Below, one piece after another: positions 12,530 to 23,655 of a DNA stretch of 64,000 nt (position 1 is the first letter of the stretch; every line of letters begins with the position of its first letter). Where the stretch lies: positions 7,198,001-7,262,000 of the forward strand of contig NC_064214.1 of the NCBI RefSeq assembly GCF_023101765.2, given 5' to 3'. The DNA is from Spodoptera frugiperda. Its lineage: Eukaryota; Arthropoda; Insecta; Lepidoptera; Noctuidae. Both the position numbers and the translations under genes were made by a program. The notes beneath the pieces were generated by a model. That model saw only the letters and a list, made by a program, of their open reading frames with translations. It had not been told where the DNA came from and searched no databases.

Positions 12530-12805
12530 ACATCACGCATTTTTATCCCAGAAGTAGTGCACTTTACGGCACGTAAATCCGCTATACAATACACATCCAC
12601 TTTTCACTATTTATTCAGTGTTATATTAAGTCCCATGTTTTAGGGGTTGATCCTATACTGGGCACAATTCTAGACTCCGTGATACTACTGAGGAATTTCC
12701 AAAAAACCGAAAAAAGCCCAGTAATACTTTGCCTGACACGGGAATCGAACCGGCGATCCCTTGTCCGGCAGTCGCACTTGCGACCATTCGACCGACGAAG
12801 CAGTC
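12530..12805 (-). repeat. second tRNA-derived SINE family
   Basis: Reverse copy of the family at 59936-60236: head complementary to ACTGCTTCGTCGGTCGAATGG, B box complement GGGAATCGAACCGGCGATCC, body GCCCAGTAATACTTTGCCTG, and a decayed 3' end lacking the GGGATAAAAGGCGTGA motif. Related copies are at 36447-36650, 44699-44931 and 59475-59744. Confidence 0.7.
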
Positions 12806-13522
12806 TCTTCCTTTTTTCTTGAACTTGTGTTTCGATGAAATTTCAACGTGATACATTTTCGTTGCTTAATAGAATATCATTTCTAATCCCTAGTCCATAG
12901 TACTTCAAATAGTTTTCTTATCAATTTCTCTATTGCAGCAAAAATGGTGCTTCTGTATAATCGTCCTAGGTCGTCCAAACAACCATAATAAACCAGCCCA
13001 TTCCGGTTTTATCCAGTCATTACTGGCGCCTATAAACACAGGCGGCCGCTGCCACGTGACCGGACTATGGACGCCTACTTTATGGCCCCACACTTCTCAT
13101 GGAACTTTATATGTACACTTAAATATTGTACGTGCTTACAGCCGGTAGTAATTATTTTTTTATCTTTTTCACTCGCTGGCTAGCTTGTGGTTTACGCTAG
13201 TTTGCTACTTCCTAATGTTAGGTTAGTTAAATTTAATATATTGCATTTACTCTATATTTAAATACAAAATCACAATCACGAAGCTTCTGATACCATTAAA
13301 TGAAATCTTATGGATACTGCAAAAGACTTAATACTATTATTCAGAATCAATTTCCTTCATCATTCGGCTTTTCATATCCGGACAATATCTCTTTATAATA
13401 TTTGAAATGACCACTATTTTCCATCTACTACTTAGTAGATATAATATGTCATACTTGTGACGTTTACGGCCTAACAAAGCTACATACATTTTTAAAATGC
13501 CTTTTCTAATACAAATACATAC
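12806..13522. other. gene-free stretch
   Basis: Two overlapping opposite-strand ORFs at 12905-13148 have no domain signature. No repeat ends were found. Confidence 0.35.
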
Positions 13523-13726
13523 AAATTATTATATTATCGGCGTACTCACGTAACTGTTCGACGAAGAACTCGACTAGTTTCAAGTCATGCTAGAGGCTCA
13601 TGTTCACGAGCAGCATTCCGCGACACACGACGCGGCGATTGTCGCGCTGCTACTCAAAACAGTTGCGTGAGTAAGCCGATAACATAATAATTAATTTGGT
13701 ATGTCTCATGAAAGTTATAATAGAAT
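13523..13726 (+). mobile_element. foldback element E4
   Basis: Left arm ATTATCGGCGTACTCACGTA with the ACTAGTTTCAAGTCATGC stretch, shortened right arm AGTTGCGTGAGTAAGCCGAT, then the non-palindromic tail TATGTCTCATGAAAGTTATA. It has the same architecture as 5527-6121, but most of the second arm is deleted. Flanking direct repeats are not clear. Confidence 0.65.
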
Positions 13727-13758
13727 CAAATCATGGTTTTTTGTAATACAGGTTTATA

Positions 13759-14148
13759 CAGCGTGTAACAAAATACCCATATACATCAAGAAGCACTGAA
13801 GAATACAGATTGAATAGAATCTCTACACAAAGTTTCAGCTTAAAATACGTTTAAAAAAAAATTGATACCAAATACTTGGTGTCGCATGATTCTTGATTTT
13901 ATAAATTATACAAACGTGTCACAACACTACAGGAGTCACTCGCTAATTACGAAACATTTCTTCTGTAAATCTGATCACCTAGTACATATCTACCTAATTT
14001 TAATTCGCATGAAAAAAAAAATATTGGAAAAATTCATAACTTCGTTCCATGAAAACATGAGTTTAAAAACCCTTCCCGTATCGTTTGTTATGTTATCTAG
14101 AAACCGTGCACTTAATAATTATGTATACCCCCTTTTTGTAACACCGTG
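13759..14148. mobile_element. mariner-type MITE, copy 2
   Basis: Second copy of the 1493-1873 element, 390 bp long, with ends CAGCGTGTAACAAAA and the reverse complement of CACGGTGTTACAAAA, flanked by TA at 13757-13758 and 14149-14150. Body text (for example GTCACAACACTACAGGAGTC) is close to copy 1, and small indels account for the length difference. Confidence 0.8.
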
Positions 14149-14560
14149 TATACATGGACATGGATATACATGGTCTAACACGTGCGTAATGAAAACTCCG
14201 CTACATTTAGATAGAACCCCACGGGGGTTCAGGGTGTCGCCTACTATTCTCAATAATTAAAACCTCTTCACCCAGGATCAAAGTAAACAAATGACCGTTA
14301 TACATATACAATTAAATTCAAATCAGGGACAAAGCGAACAGTGGCGGTGGCCTCGCCCGGGAAGCAAACGCGTATTCATTAAAAGTTAAATTGGGAGTCG
14401 CCGCGTGATTGGCACCGACCATGTCAGGCATTCCCGACACATACTTTGTTTTTATGGCAGAAAGTGGGGCGTGTGGGGGTGATACTGTATCTCTGATACG
14501 TTATACAATGTGTAATGTGTATTTTTTCATCGTTTTGTCAGCAGATGTGCGAATTCAAGG

Positions 14561-14832
14561 TTTTTATGGTATAAGTCGATAATCGAGCAGACGGCTCACC
14601 TGATGGTAAGCAATCGCCGCCGCCCATGGACACCCAAACACCAGAGGAACAAGTGCGCTGCTGGCTTTTTTGGGAATGGGAATTTAAGGGTTGTTGGGGA
14701 ATCAGGGATTGGGCGTAATTGGGTCTTCGGTCACCTCACTCACACAACGAAACAACGCAAACATTGTATAGCCATGGTATCACACGGGTCGAGCCGGCCC
14801 ATTCGTGCCGAAGCATGGCTCTGCGACACTTA
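14561..14832 (-). repeat. CATAAAAA-ended retroposon
   Basis: About 270 bp, read on the minus strand as a body ending in TATACCATAAAAA. Landmarks on the plus strand are CTGATGGTAAGCAATCGCCG, CCCATGGACACCCAAACACC and CATTCGTGCCGAAGCATGGC. Part of the multi-copy family also at 20491-20790, 39525-39808 and 56601-56890. Confidence 0.7.
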
Positions 14833-16735
14833 ACTAACTAATTCTAATATCTTACATGAAACTTTTTCAAGTTCATTGACACTAGACGTTGAAAATCATC
14901 GTATTTCAATACAAATTGGTCAAACTGAATACAAGTATTTTCCTTATTTCATTTTGTTTGATCTAAAAATAAATGTGTCTAACGTATTTGCAAAGGTCAG
15001 AGGGCTCAGCTAATCTAAGTTTTAATGGAAATAGATGTCCTTCGGAAGGGCTCGGAGGGCCGGCAACTTTATGTTCCTCCGCTGGACTAAGTTGGCCTAA
15101 GAATCTGTGTGTCTTGTGGACTTTTCCAGTAATAGATGGCCCCGGATTTGCTTAACCTTTTCAAGTTTTAATCAGAAGATTCTATAATGTGAGGAAATAT
15201 AGAAGATTTATGTTAAACCAAAGTTTTGAGGAAAGGGTAGGAAGTGCTGATTTTGTTAGCTTCGGTGCAATGGAAGTTAATTCTAAAAAATAATAGCTAG
15301 TATTACCCTTTATGTCTTTACAAATAGGCACACGCCGCACATATCATGTGCATCCCTCCCTTTTATTTTTCATTCCCAAAATTACATTTCTAGACTTTAA
15401 GAAAACAATACTTAAGGTAAGAAATACAAGAATTCAACAGGCAGGTAACAAAACTAAGACATAATTTCAAAAACAATACAAAGTTTATCGTTTATAACAA
15501 AAGGATATAATAATACATTTCTTGGAAAGCAATCACCTGATACTTAATAGCACACATTCGCATTTCCCCACATGTCGCGAGCCAGCGTCGGTTACACCGC
15601 TCGATGCCCGGGCCACACAATGGCCACCTTCCCTCTCACTCCGCTAATTCTTTACCACCGGAAGGATTCAGAACTTTTATTGTAGTAAACCCATTTGTTG
15701 GGGACGCACTTATTTTTCTCAATAGACGAGTATTTTCACAAGGATTTTCCGTTTAGGATCCTGTTGAGTGGTTTCTGTTACGCGTTTAACAATATGTATC
15801 TGTTTTGTTACTATTTTTGGATCGGATTTTATAAATAGCTGTTGTTGGTCAGTGTCGTGTTTGATTTTGTATTTTGTACAAATAAGTATAGAAGGTTTTC
15901 TGTAGAACAATACTTTACGATCTATTTTGATATCTGCTACAAATTTCTGCGTTATGTACACTGCTCCAGTTTTCGTTGATAATCAAGATTCACACAGCAC
16001 ATAAACCCGTAGACGGCTCGGACACGAACCGGCCCGATGAGCTAGTATTCAGTAAACATCCGGCATTCCGGCAATTTTTCCGTGAGCCGTTACGGGGTTC
16101 GTACGGATTTATTTTACGATAGCAATAATCATAACAGAGGCACATGGAGAACAAAAATATATTGTTTGTAATAATACAGTGGGCAAGTTTAAGTATGCCG
16201 GCCGCCTAACAATTTCTTTGTGGAACTCGCTGAGAAATTTAATCTTCCTTTGCTTTAGCTATCTGTGAAGTTACCGAGTATTTTATACCGAAGAATGTTT
16301 TATTTTTGTCTAGATAGTTTTGTTGGTAGTTTATTTTTAGAAGTTTAAATAAGTTAAAAACTCATATAGCAGTGGAAAGTTGTTCAATCTTTCTGAAGAA
16401 AATAAAATGTAATTTCTTGGCTGCTATGTTCAATCATCCAGGCTGAGAGCCTCTCATGCTCGGCTTACAATACTAGAAAAACAGCCGGTGTGTACCGTAT
16501 TTGCTCCACTCGGACAATTTTCTTGTCGACAAGTTTTCGAATAAAAATATACACGGTTTCAGAAGTCCAATCCACTGGCAAGTTAGAATCGATGCAAGTG
16601 CTTTAGTACGAGTATGTTTTCAGAAAGTTGCCGCTAAAATGTGAGTGGATTTTGCTCGGGGTTTTATTAGTTTGTGAAAGGGTTTTCTAAAATAGTTTAG
16701 TGAGGATTGCTATTGGATGATTGTTTAATGTCTAA
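14833..16735. other. gene-free stretch, partly GC-richer
   Basis: Positions 15010-15155 and about 15560-16100 are GC-richer and not obviously repetitive; they contain short ORFs without domains. They could be regulatory, but the sequence alone cannot show it. Confidence 0.3.
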
Positions 16736-17492
16736 TCAAAAATAGTACGCTGGTTTAGTGCCAATAATTTATTACTTAATGAATCAAAAACTAAATGCAT
16801 TAAATTCACAACACCAAATGTTAGACATGTGAAAACCAGCGTGCTAATCAAGGGCGAGGAGTTGGACCCTGTAGATTCAACTGTCTTTTTAGGTATAACT
16901 CTGGACGCTAAGCTACAGTGGGCTCCACACGTAGATAAGTTGTCGAAAAGACTCAGCTCTGCAGCATATGCCGTTAAAAAAATTAGAAATTTGACCGATG
17001 TAAATACAGCGCGATTAGTATACTTTAGTTATTTTCATAGTATCATGTCATATGGTATCCTCCTGTGGAAATGCTGCTGACATTCAGTCTGTCTTTGTGC
17101 TGCAGAAAAGAGCCATTCGATCAATTTATAATCTTAGTCCGAGGCACTCTCTTAGGGAACTATTTAAAGAAATTAATATATTGACTGTTCCTTCTCAATA
17201 CATTTATGAAAATGTAGTGTATGCTCACAAAAACATTAATTTATTCAAAAAGTATTGTGATATACATAATATAAACACTAGAAGTAAAAACAAATATATT
17301 GTTCCCACTACTAGACTTAAGAAAATAAGTGGTTCGTTCAGATGTCAATGCATACGCTTTTACAATAAAATTCCCAGCGATATTCAAAGTTTGAGCCTGA
17401 ATAAATTTAAAAATGTTATTAAAGAAAAACTGTATAGTAAAGCTTTTTATAAAATTAAAGACTACTTAGATGATAGTCAGGCTTGGGAGTGA
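16736..17492 (+). pseudogene. Jockey-clade non-LTR reverse transcriptase, C-terminal fragment
   Basis: A 5'-truncated retrotransposon coding remnant. Translation from about 16736 gives WFSANNLLLNESKTKC, then STVFLGITLDAKLQW and a C-terminal region with LQKRAIRSIYNLSPRHSLREL. These are the late reverse-transcriptase and thumb-region motifs of Jockey-like elements. The reading frame breaks near 17070: the first frame runs through ILLW and the second resumes at GNAAD, consistent with a 2-nt deletion. The catalytic YADD part lies upstream and is missing. The coding part ends at 17492 (SQAWE then stop). It cannot encode a working enzyme. Confidence 0.85.
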
Positions 17493-18062
17493 GCCGCTAT
17501 AATGTCCACACAGGTCATGTTGACATGTTTGTAACACAAGTTACATTTTTATACAATTTGACATGATATACATTAATATCATTCGATATTTTTTTGTTTT
17601 CACATATTATTTTTAAAATTGTTAGTTTGAGGACCGTGCGAGAGTTTGCCTAGTCATTTCACTTGTAGTTAATTATATTCTGACAGTGTGAGCATTGGTG
17701 TGGCCTACCCAAATGTTCTTTTGGTAGGTATTGTTCGTCGTATCATTCAGCAACAGCCGTCAGCTGAGCTCATTGTAAACTGACACATGCGTGCTGCCAT
17801 CTGAACAGGTCCGCTCAAACTGCTGTGGTTCTTTCCTCAAAAGACCACTACAGAATAAACTTGCACGGTTCTCCGACATCTTTAATTGATTTTGTCTGGA
17901 CTTTAAAAGAGACTATGACCTCTGAGTTTGTTTCGGCATTTCTTCTCAGAGTAGTCGGATAGGAAATGCCGGCCTCATCTAGCTATTTGAAATATTGACG
18001 TGTAAAAGTGTTATTTTATAATCTATTTACAGAAATAAATATCATTTATCATTTATCATTTA
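17493..18062 (+). repeat. 3' UTR and tail of the Jockey-like element
   Basis: Untranslated 3' part of the element above. It ends with ACAGAAATAAATATCATTTA and a short tandem tail of ATCATTT units up to about 18062. AT-rich simple-repeat tails are usual for this class. Confidence 0.6.
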
Positions 18063-18597
18063 ATGAAAAATTCCGAGTTTTTAGACACATATGTACATGA
18101 GTCGTTGATGTCAGTTTATCGTTAGATTAAAATCTTTAAAGTATATCTATGGCTTGTTTTAGTGGTGATTTTTGTAAGTAAATAGATATTAATGTCTATT
18201 ATAATTGCAATGATAGGAAAAGCTGTCAATTCAATTTAATTTGGTTTTTGTTTGTGTTTGCTGTGCTTTTCACCACTATAGTGATACGATTTGGCTTATG
18301 AATTGTCTTAATATGATGGTAAGAATACTTACTACTTTACCAATCTCAATCTATTGTAATACTCGTATATGTATATCTAAAATGCTTACAGGTGCTGCCA
18401 CCTCCCCCATCAAACATTAAGCCTGGCTACACTCAATTCTTTGTCAGTTAAGTAATGGATTATTTTATTTATTCATTTTATTTTCAGCCGTGATCGTCCC
18501 ACTGCAGGGCAAAGGCCTCCCTACCCTCCGTCCAGAGCAGAGCTTTCTACGGTCAATCCTTAACGTAGGTGTTAATTTCTTCCATTTCCTTCTGGGC
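18063..18597. other. gene-free stretch
   Basis: AT-rich. A short GC-richer patch at 18490-18560 (CCACTGCAGGGCAAAGGCCT) resembles the end of another dispersed moth repeat. Confidence 0.35.
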
Positions 18598-18893
18598 CTT
18601 TTTTTTTTGAGAGGGGAAAAATCATCTAATGACTTTTCTCGCCTTGGGCGAGGCGAAAGGGAGTGTCAGACTCTTACTGACTAAAAACCACCCCGTTCCT
18701 ACTCCTGCCTTTCGAGTTACGGAGCCCCGGTAAACCCGCTAGGTAGTCCGCAGCTCCGGATCAGGCATCAGCCCTGCTGGGCCCCATCTGTGGTGGTCTG
18801 ATGGCTCTTTGAGGCGCGCGCGGAACGCGACGCGCCGCACGCACGGGTCTGGTTCTGTTCGGGCGGTGAGCTACCCTTGCTCGCCGTACTAGC
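18598..18893 (-). mobile_element. R1-like LINE 3' end, 5'-truncated
   Basis: Minus-strand copy beginning at its poly(A) (the TTTTTTTTTT run at 18600-18610) and extending through AATCATCTAATGACTTTTCTC, CTCTTACTGACTAAAAACCACC and GGGCCCCATCTGTGGTGGTC, to a stop near 18893. Same family as 52889-53690. Its 5' truncation point coincides with the 72-bp palindrome at 18899-18970. Confidence 0.75.
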
Positions 18894-18898
18894 AATAA

Positions 18899-18970
18899 TA
18901 GTACTAGCAATGGGTATTTAGGCATCACAATACATGTATTGTGATGCCTAAATAACCATTGCTAGTACTA
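18899..18970. repeat. 72-bp near-perfect palindrome
   Basis: Two 36-bp halves centred on TACATGTA (18931-18938) pair with one mismatch (GGG against the expected GGT partner). There is no loop. It abuts the 5' end of the truncated LINE at 18598-18893. Confidence 0.85.
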
Positions 18971-19807
18971 CTGCAATAACCAATTACCTATGTTAAAAAA
19001 GTCAGTGTTTAAGTGAAAATAAAAACATATTTGCAGAATTTAAACAGAAAAGAAAATCTCCTAAATTGGTCTTCACCTAATCTAACACTGATTCACTAAG
19101 GAATCGAAGCAACAACACCATCACACAATTATTACAAGAAATACGCCATAGCCTCATTAATAAAATGTCTCACACACATCACAGTGGTACCAGGAAGGCT
19201 CCCACTAAGTAACCTCGTGTGCTACTTTGTGAACAAATGGAGAAGAATGGAAAGTTGTCAGGTGGGCATCGTTGGCAGGCGGCTCACGCTTCAAATCCCG
19301 CGCCATTCAATCTAGCGGGCATTAAGTGGGAATGTGTTACGTGAACTATCTTCGATGGAGCCACGGAGGCTGGGGGTGATTGTGATATTCATTTGTTATA
19401 TTAATGTTTGTGAGGCTGCTATGTATTGGAATTATATCTTATACACCATCTTATAACTTTGCCTAGTAAATAGGTTTTAATTATTTTAGAAGTGTATTGT
19501 AGAATGGGCAAACATCTAGATAAATATAATCGCAAATAGCTAATGTATTTATATCCAAGATAATTTGCATAGTATAAATGTAGCGCCTGCCATATAATTA
19601 TAGCAAAGACGACGCGGCGTATCATCAACCACATAGTTAGTTGATGCTATGGCTATCTTAGAAGGCGCAACAAGACATAGCCATAGATACTAAATACTGA
19701 AGTCAATAATTACTTGACAATCTAAAATATGTACTATTTATTTCAAAGGTACAAACAAAGACAATACATAACTACTGTCAACAAGTTCAAAGAATAATAT
19801 AATTATG
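18971..19807. other. gene-free stretch
   Basis: No gene supported. Positions about 19260-19380 are GC-richer and appear unique. Confidence 0.35.
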
Positions 19808-19817
19808 CATAGACATT

Positions 19818-20019
19818 AATTATTCTGTAATCGGCTTACTCGACGTAATTGTTTAACAATGAACTCGACTAATTTCAAGCCATGTTAGGGGTCATGTTCA
19901 TGAGCAGCATTCCATTTCAATGCTTGAAACTAGTCGAGTTCCTCGTCAAACAGTTACGTGAGTAAGCCGATAACATAATAATTAATTTACTACGTCTCAC
20001 GAAAGTTATAATAAAAATT
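19818..20019 (+). mobile_element. foldback element E5 with 10-bp flanking repeat
   Basis: Same family as 5527-6121: left arm with TAATCGGCTTACTCGACGTA, right arm with CTTGAAACTAGTCGAGTTCC and GTGAGTAAGCCGATAAC, then the tail TACGTCTCACGAAAGTTATA plus AATAAAAA. The 10-mer CATAGACATT lies at both edges (19808-19817 and 20020-20029), so the insertion boundaries match those of E1. Confidence 0.75.
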
Positions 20020-20490
20020 CATAGACATTGTTATATTAATACCCTTTGATCAAATCGCTCGTTCCCTAGCCCCTCCCTTCAAGGTCGAGTGCTACGTATA
20101 ATTAATTACAACGCTCCTGCTGACCCCCAAGGAAGCCACCGGCTCTATTTATCATTGCGCTCATAAATAGTAATAGAGTTATTCTCGTGTTTCTGTTTAT
20201 AGGACCAATGTTTAAGGTAACTGTGATGGATCGGAAGTATGTACGTGGGCTACTGAACCGACCAATGGTTAGAGATGTGGCTTGGTTAAGAACTATATAA
20301 TTTATGGTCAAATACTCAAACGTCACTCAATTTTAAGACGCTACAAATTCTTTATAAAAGACAGAGATAGAACGATATTTAAGTAAAATTTAAATTTGAG
20401 TAGCGTTTCAGTATAAGGGCGTTAGTATAATACTAGCTACTGTGTCTGTACTATGATAATCTTTATTTCCTTACCTGCATAGTAAATCCC

Positions 20491-20790
20491 TTTTTTATGT
20501 TATAAGCCGGTAAAAGGGCAGACGGATCCTCTCATGTTAAGCAAGCGGCGCCGCCCATGGACACCCGAAACATCAGAGGCGTTACAAGTGCGTTGCCGGG
20601 GGCGTTACCTTTGGGGGTTAAGAATTAAAGGGTTGTTAAGAAATCGGGGATTAAAAAAATTGGAAAGGGGGTAATATCGCCTCCGGTAACCTCACTCACA
20701 TAATGAAATACAACGCAAGCCTTGTTTCACGTCGGTTTTCTGTGAGGCCGTGGTCCAGAGCCGGCCCATACGTGCCGAAGCATGGCTCTA
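20491..20790 (-). repeat. CATAAAAA-ended retroposon
   Basis: About 300 bp of the family at 14561-14832, nearly full in content: GGTAAGC-like start, CCGCCCATGGACACCCGAAA, CACGTCGGTTTTCTGTGAGG, CATACGTGCCGAAGCATGGC. Confidence 0.7.
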
Positions 20791-21993
20791 TCCTATCCTA
20801 GGTTACTATCCTAGTAAACCTGTAGTAATTGAATTCTACTCTTCGTAAATATTAAAGCGCTAAATTCTTATATCCAATCTACACTAAACAAAGTCGCTTA
20901 GTACCCATCAATCTGCCTATACCGCCGTGCCTTTCAGCAGTGGAACCATCTGAGCGGATATCATTATGCTAATGCTGCTCAATAACAAAAAACATCGAGG
21001 CAGAATACTCTCTAAATAATAAAACTGATATCGATGTCTCTCTCGATATTCAGTTGTTTCGTTTCATTCATCTCTCCCGAGAATTCAGGCTCCGACATTA
21101 TCTAAAAGAAATTATTCTAATACGAAACGTATTTCTTTTTATGGATCTAGGCCACATTTTATCCAAGATTTTGCCTTCCTACCATATTCTAAGGGGATTC
21201 TAATGTTTGTATGTACATATATATTATATGTATATAAAGATTGAACATAACAGCATTGGATACTAAAATATTTCTATATAATACGATCGTTGGAAAACTA
21301 CTTCGAGTATATTGTGTATTGTTCTTCTTTATACGTTATCTTTAAGAGAAAAGATAAAGGAAACACTCAAAGCTTTGTATATAAAACGTATAATCGATAT
21401 GATAATAATTAATACTAGTAAAACACTTGTGTTCTAAAGTATAATAGGTCAATCACAAATAAGAAACTAATCGCAGTACTCAGAGTCAATTAATGGTTAC
21501 TTAAGTACTTAACAATTGTTTTCTATAGAAAATCGTTACTAAGGAATAGTTTAAGTAATCATTAAATGTCTCTAAGATGGCATTTTACTAAATCACACAA
21601 AAATACAACATTATAGACAGTGTCACAATTCGTATCTCCCTATTTGCAATAAGTACCAATTAAAATTAAATCTTACATATTTACCTCAATAATAACCAGC
21701 TGGAAATTACTACAGTACAAGTGTTGAGGTAAACAATTAAAATAATAAAACAGTCATATACGATTAAAATAATAATTGAGCTGCTTGATAATTATAAAAA
21801 GCGTTTATGGTGTTTGTGACAAAACAAATAATATAGCGTTACACTAAACTTAAGCCATTTCGATTTGAGTTAAATACTTTAGTTCTAGCTCAGTCGTTTT
21901 AATAACCATGGATTTGTTCACGTGTATCAATCTCTCCAGGTAACTAAACTGTATATAAAATAAAAGGTTAATTTTAATTTTCTTTTTTTAAAA
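20791..21993. other. gene-free stretch
   Basis: AT-rich, no coding signal. It lies downstream of the shared P450 exon. An ATTAAA-type polyadenylation signal candidate on the minus strand is near 21970-21980; no canonical AATAAA was found close to the stop codon. Confidence 0.35.
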
Positions 21994-22166
21994 CATTGCA
22001 CCACACTAAAATTTTCTCCTGTGTCGTGGGTGCGTTTTCAAACATATAATTTCAAATGCACATTATACCCATACGCGAAACAATGAATCACACAAAGAGT
22101 TGTTCTGTGCGGGAATCTAATACACGTTGCAAGGCAGCCATTTGCCCAGCCACTATGCAGTTAATA
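21994..22166 (-). repeat. tRNA-derived SINE in the P450 3' flank
   Basis: Reverse-strand SINE of the 54633-54820 family, decayed: CCACACTAAAATTTTCTCCT, GTCGTGGGTGCGTTTTCAAA, ACAAAGAGTTGTTCTGTGCG and the head complement TTGCCCAGCCAC. It starts about 60 bp beyond the P450 stop codon and has the same orientation as the gene, so it probably lies in the 3' UTR. Confidence 0.7.
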
Positions 22167-22225
22167 TAGGTATATACAAGACTCGTGAACAAATCCATCG
22201 TATTCAGCCAACTGTCTACGAATTT

Positions 22226-22423
22226 AGCTATCCTTAGCGAACACCCTACTCTCCCATCCCTCCCTTTCAATAAACTTAATCCTGATTCCTCCCACTGGAT
22301 GAGTGATGAAGGATTGAGCCTTGAACTTCAGCTTCGTCGGCATACCATCAGCTAACTCCAGGCGGTACTTCTTCAGCATCGTGATCAGACCAGCCAACAT
22401 CTGCATCTTCGCAAACCTCATAC
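22226..22423 (-). CDS. shared last exon of the CYP6-like P450 locus
   Basis: Encodes the 65 residues that follow the heme-binding Gly, from MRFAKMQMLAGL to RVFAKDS (stop codon at the low-coordinate end, about 22224-22226). It begins with the acceptor TTTTTGTTCTCAG followed by GT, which completes the split Gly codon left by a phase-1 donor. The content is L-helix (MRFAKMQM) followed by the beta-4 turn region with SFITHPVGGIRI, where substrate-recognition site 6 lies in CYP3-clan enzymes. It is not a complete gene: a P450 needs about 455 residues upstream. Exon A (24064-25435) is nearest, 1.64 kb away. No other exon of this type was found in the window, yet four more long exons upstream end with compatible donors, so it is inferred to be common to all five. 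Confidence 0.9.
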
Positions 22424-22799
22424 CTGAGAACAAAAAGGGTATATGAATGATTTGGTAAAAGGCATATAAAAAAAGGCGAATGTTGCTAAATTGTAAGAGA
22501 CATTTTAAGTCTCCTACAATTACATGAAGGTAAAAAATTGAGAAACAGTTTCTGTTAACAAATAGGAAAATAAAATTTCTGGAAAGAGTTAACTATTCTT
22601 CTCCTTACATTGAGAGCTGAGAAGAGCAGCTCGTTATATTATGGCATTAAGATTCACTGGAAACCAACATGGGAATTATGTGATTTTCTCAGTATAATAT
22701 AAGTCTATATATTTATAAGTCTCATTTACTTAAAATATTATCAGTTTTTATGATCACAATTTTCAATGATTATTTAATGTCACAAGCACGATAATAATC

Positions 22800-23069
22800 G
22801 AGGTCGCTATCCCACATGACAAAAACCTCGTGAAAGTTGAGAAGGATAAACAAATAAAATATCTTGACTGGGCTCACGAGGTTGTCCACATAAGGAATGT
22901 GTATTCGGCTAACATTGTGTCGATAGTCGTGTTGGTCGATGGGTTGATCCCTAAAAGTCTCGACATCTATCATTGGACGTTAAGCGGATGGATCAAGAGC
23001 CTGTTACAGAAGGCAGTTCACTTGAAAACGGCACGCACTGTGATGATGTTTCTGTCTCTGGAGCCCTAA
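22800..23069 (+). pseudogene. LINE-type retroelement protein fragment in the P450 intron
   Basis: An open stretch of 90 codons reading EVAIPHDKNLVKVEKDKQIK, then YLDWAHEVV and LVDGLIPKSLDIYHWTLSGW and ending SLEP, before a stop. As I recall, this resembles a C-terminal segment repeatedly annotated in arthropod reverse-transcriptase polyproteins. There is no start context and stops occur just upstream, so it is a fragment. It lies antisense within the 1.64-kb intron between exon A and the shared exon. Confidence 0.6.
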
Positions 23070-23504
23070 CCACAACTAACTTAGACCGTGCTAACTAACT
23101 GTGGTATGTTACTGGTCGGCTCCTATTTTTATATTATTCCTTTCCATAAATAAATATATGGAATGTTATTAAATCCTGTGTCTTTTGTACACTTCAGTCC
23201 ATCATATCTTATCTATTGACAACACAATGTATTTTTAGCACTACCTCTGCAGTGTCGTTATCTACATTTATGTTTTTCAATGTTCACAAACGATTTCCTT
23301 TCATAAAACAATATCACTAATTAATTAATCCTAAGTTCTATTTATACACACACAATTTCATAATGAGTTGCAATACTTTCAAGTCATATGTTTAAAAATA
23401 GAAATATATTCATTGCTAAAAATATAATAACAATAAAATGTTTGATAGTAACTAGATAACGCGTGGATTAAGATAATCAATATGATAACAAAATAGTTCA
23501 GTAA

Positions 23505-23655
23505 CCTTAGTACGAGTTTGCTTAATGTTGAACGAAAATGAAACGAAAGCGCATTCGGCGCTGTGATTGGCTGGTACGAATGAACCAACCAATCAGAGAG
23601 CCGAACGGGATCTTGTCTTCATTGCGTTAAACGTAAAACAAACTCGTACTAAGGG
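23505..23655. mobile_element. CCAAT-bearing palindromic MITE, copy 1
   Basis: About 150 bp with ends CCTTAGTACGAGTTTGCTTAA and the reverse complement of CCTTAGTACGAGTTTGTTTTA. The arms contain ATTGG/CCAAT in opposite orientation around a short loop (GATTGGCTGG against CCAACCAATCAGAG). Other copies: 41932-42090, 51339-51530, 58887-59043. It lies in the intron before the shared P450 exon. Confidence 0.75.

Noticed and set aside
13862..14260. 132-codon ORF with a relative at 1617-1829
   Set aside because: Both are inside copies of the same TA-flanked MITE; the similarity comes from the repeat, and the two frames diverge through indels.
22088..22270. 60-codon ORF overlapping the shared exon
   Set aside because: A shadow frame spanning the SINE and the 3' end of the exon; the exon frame itself has the P450 C-terminus.
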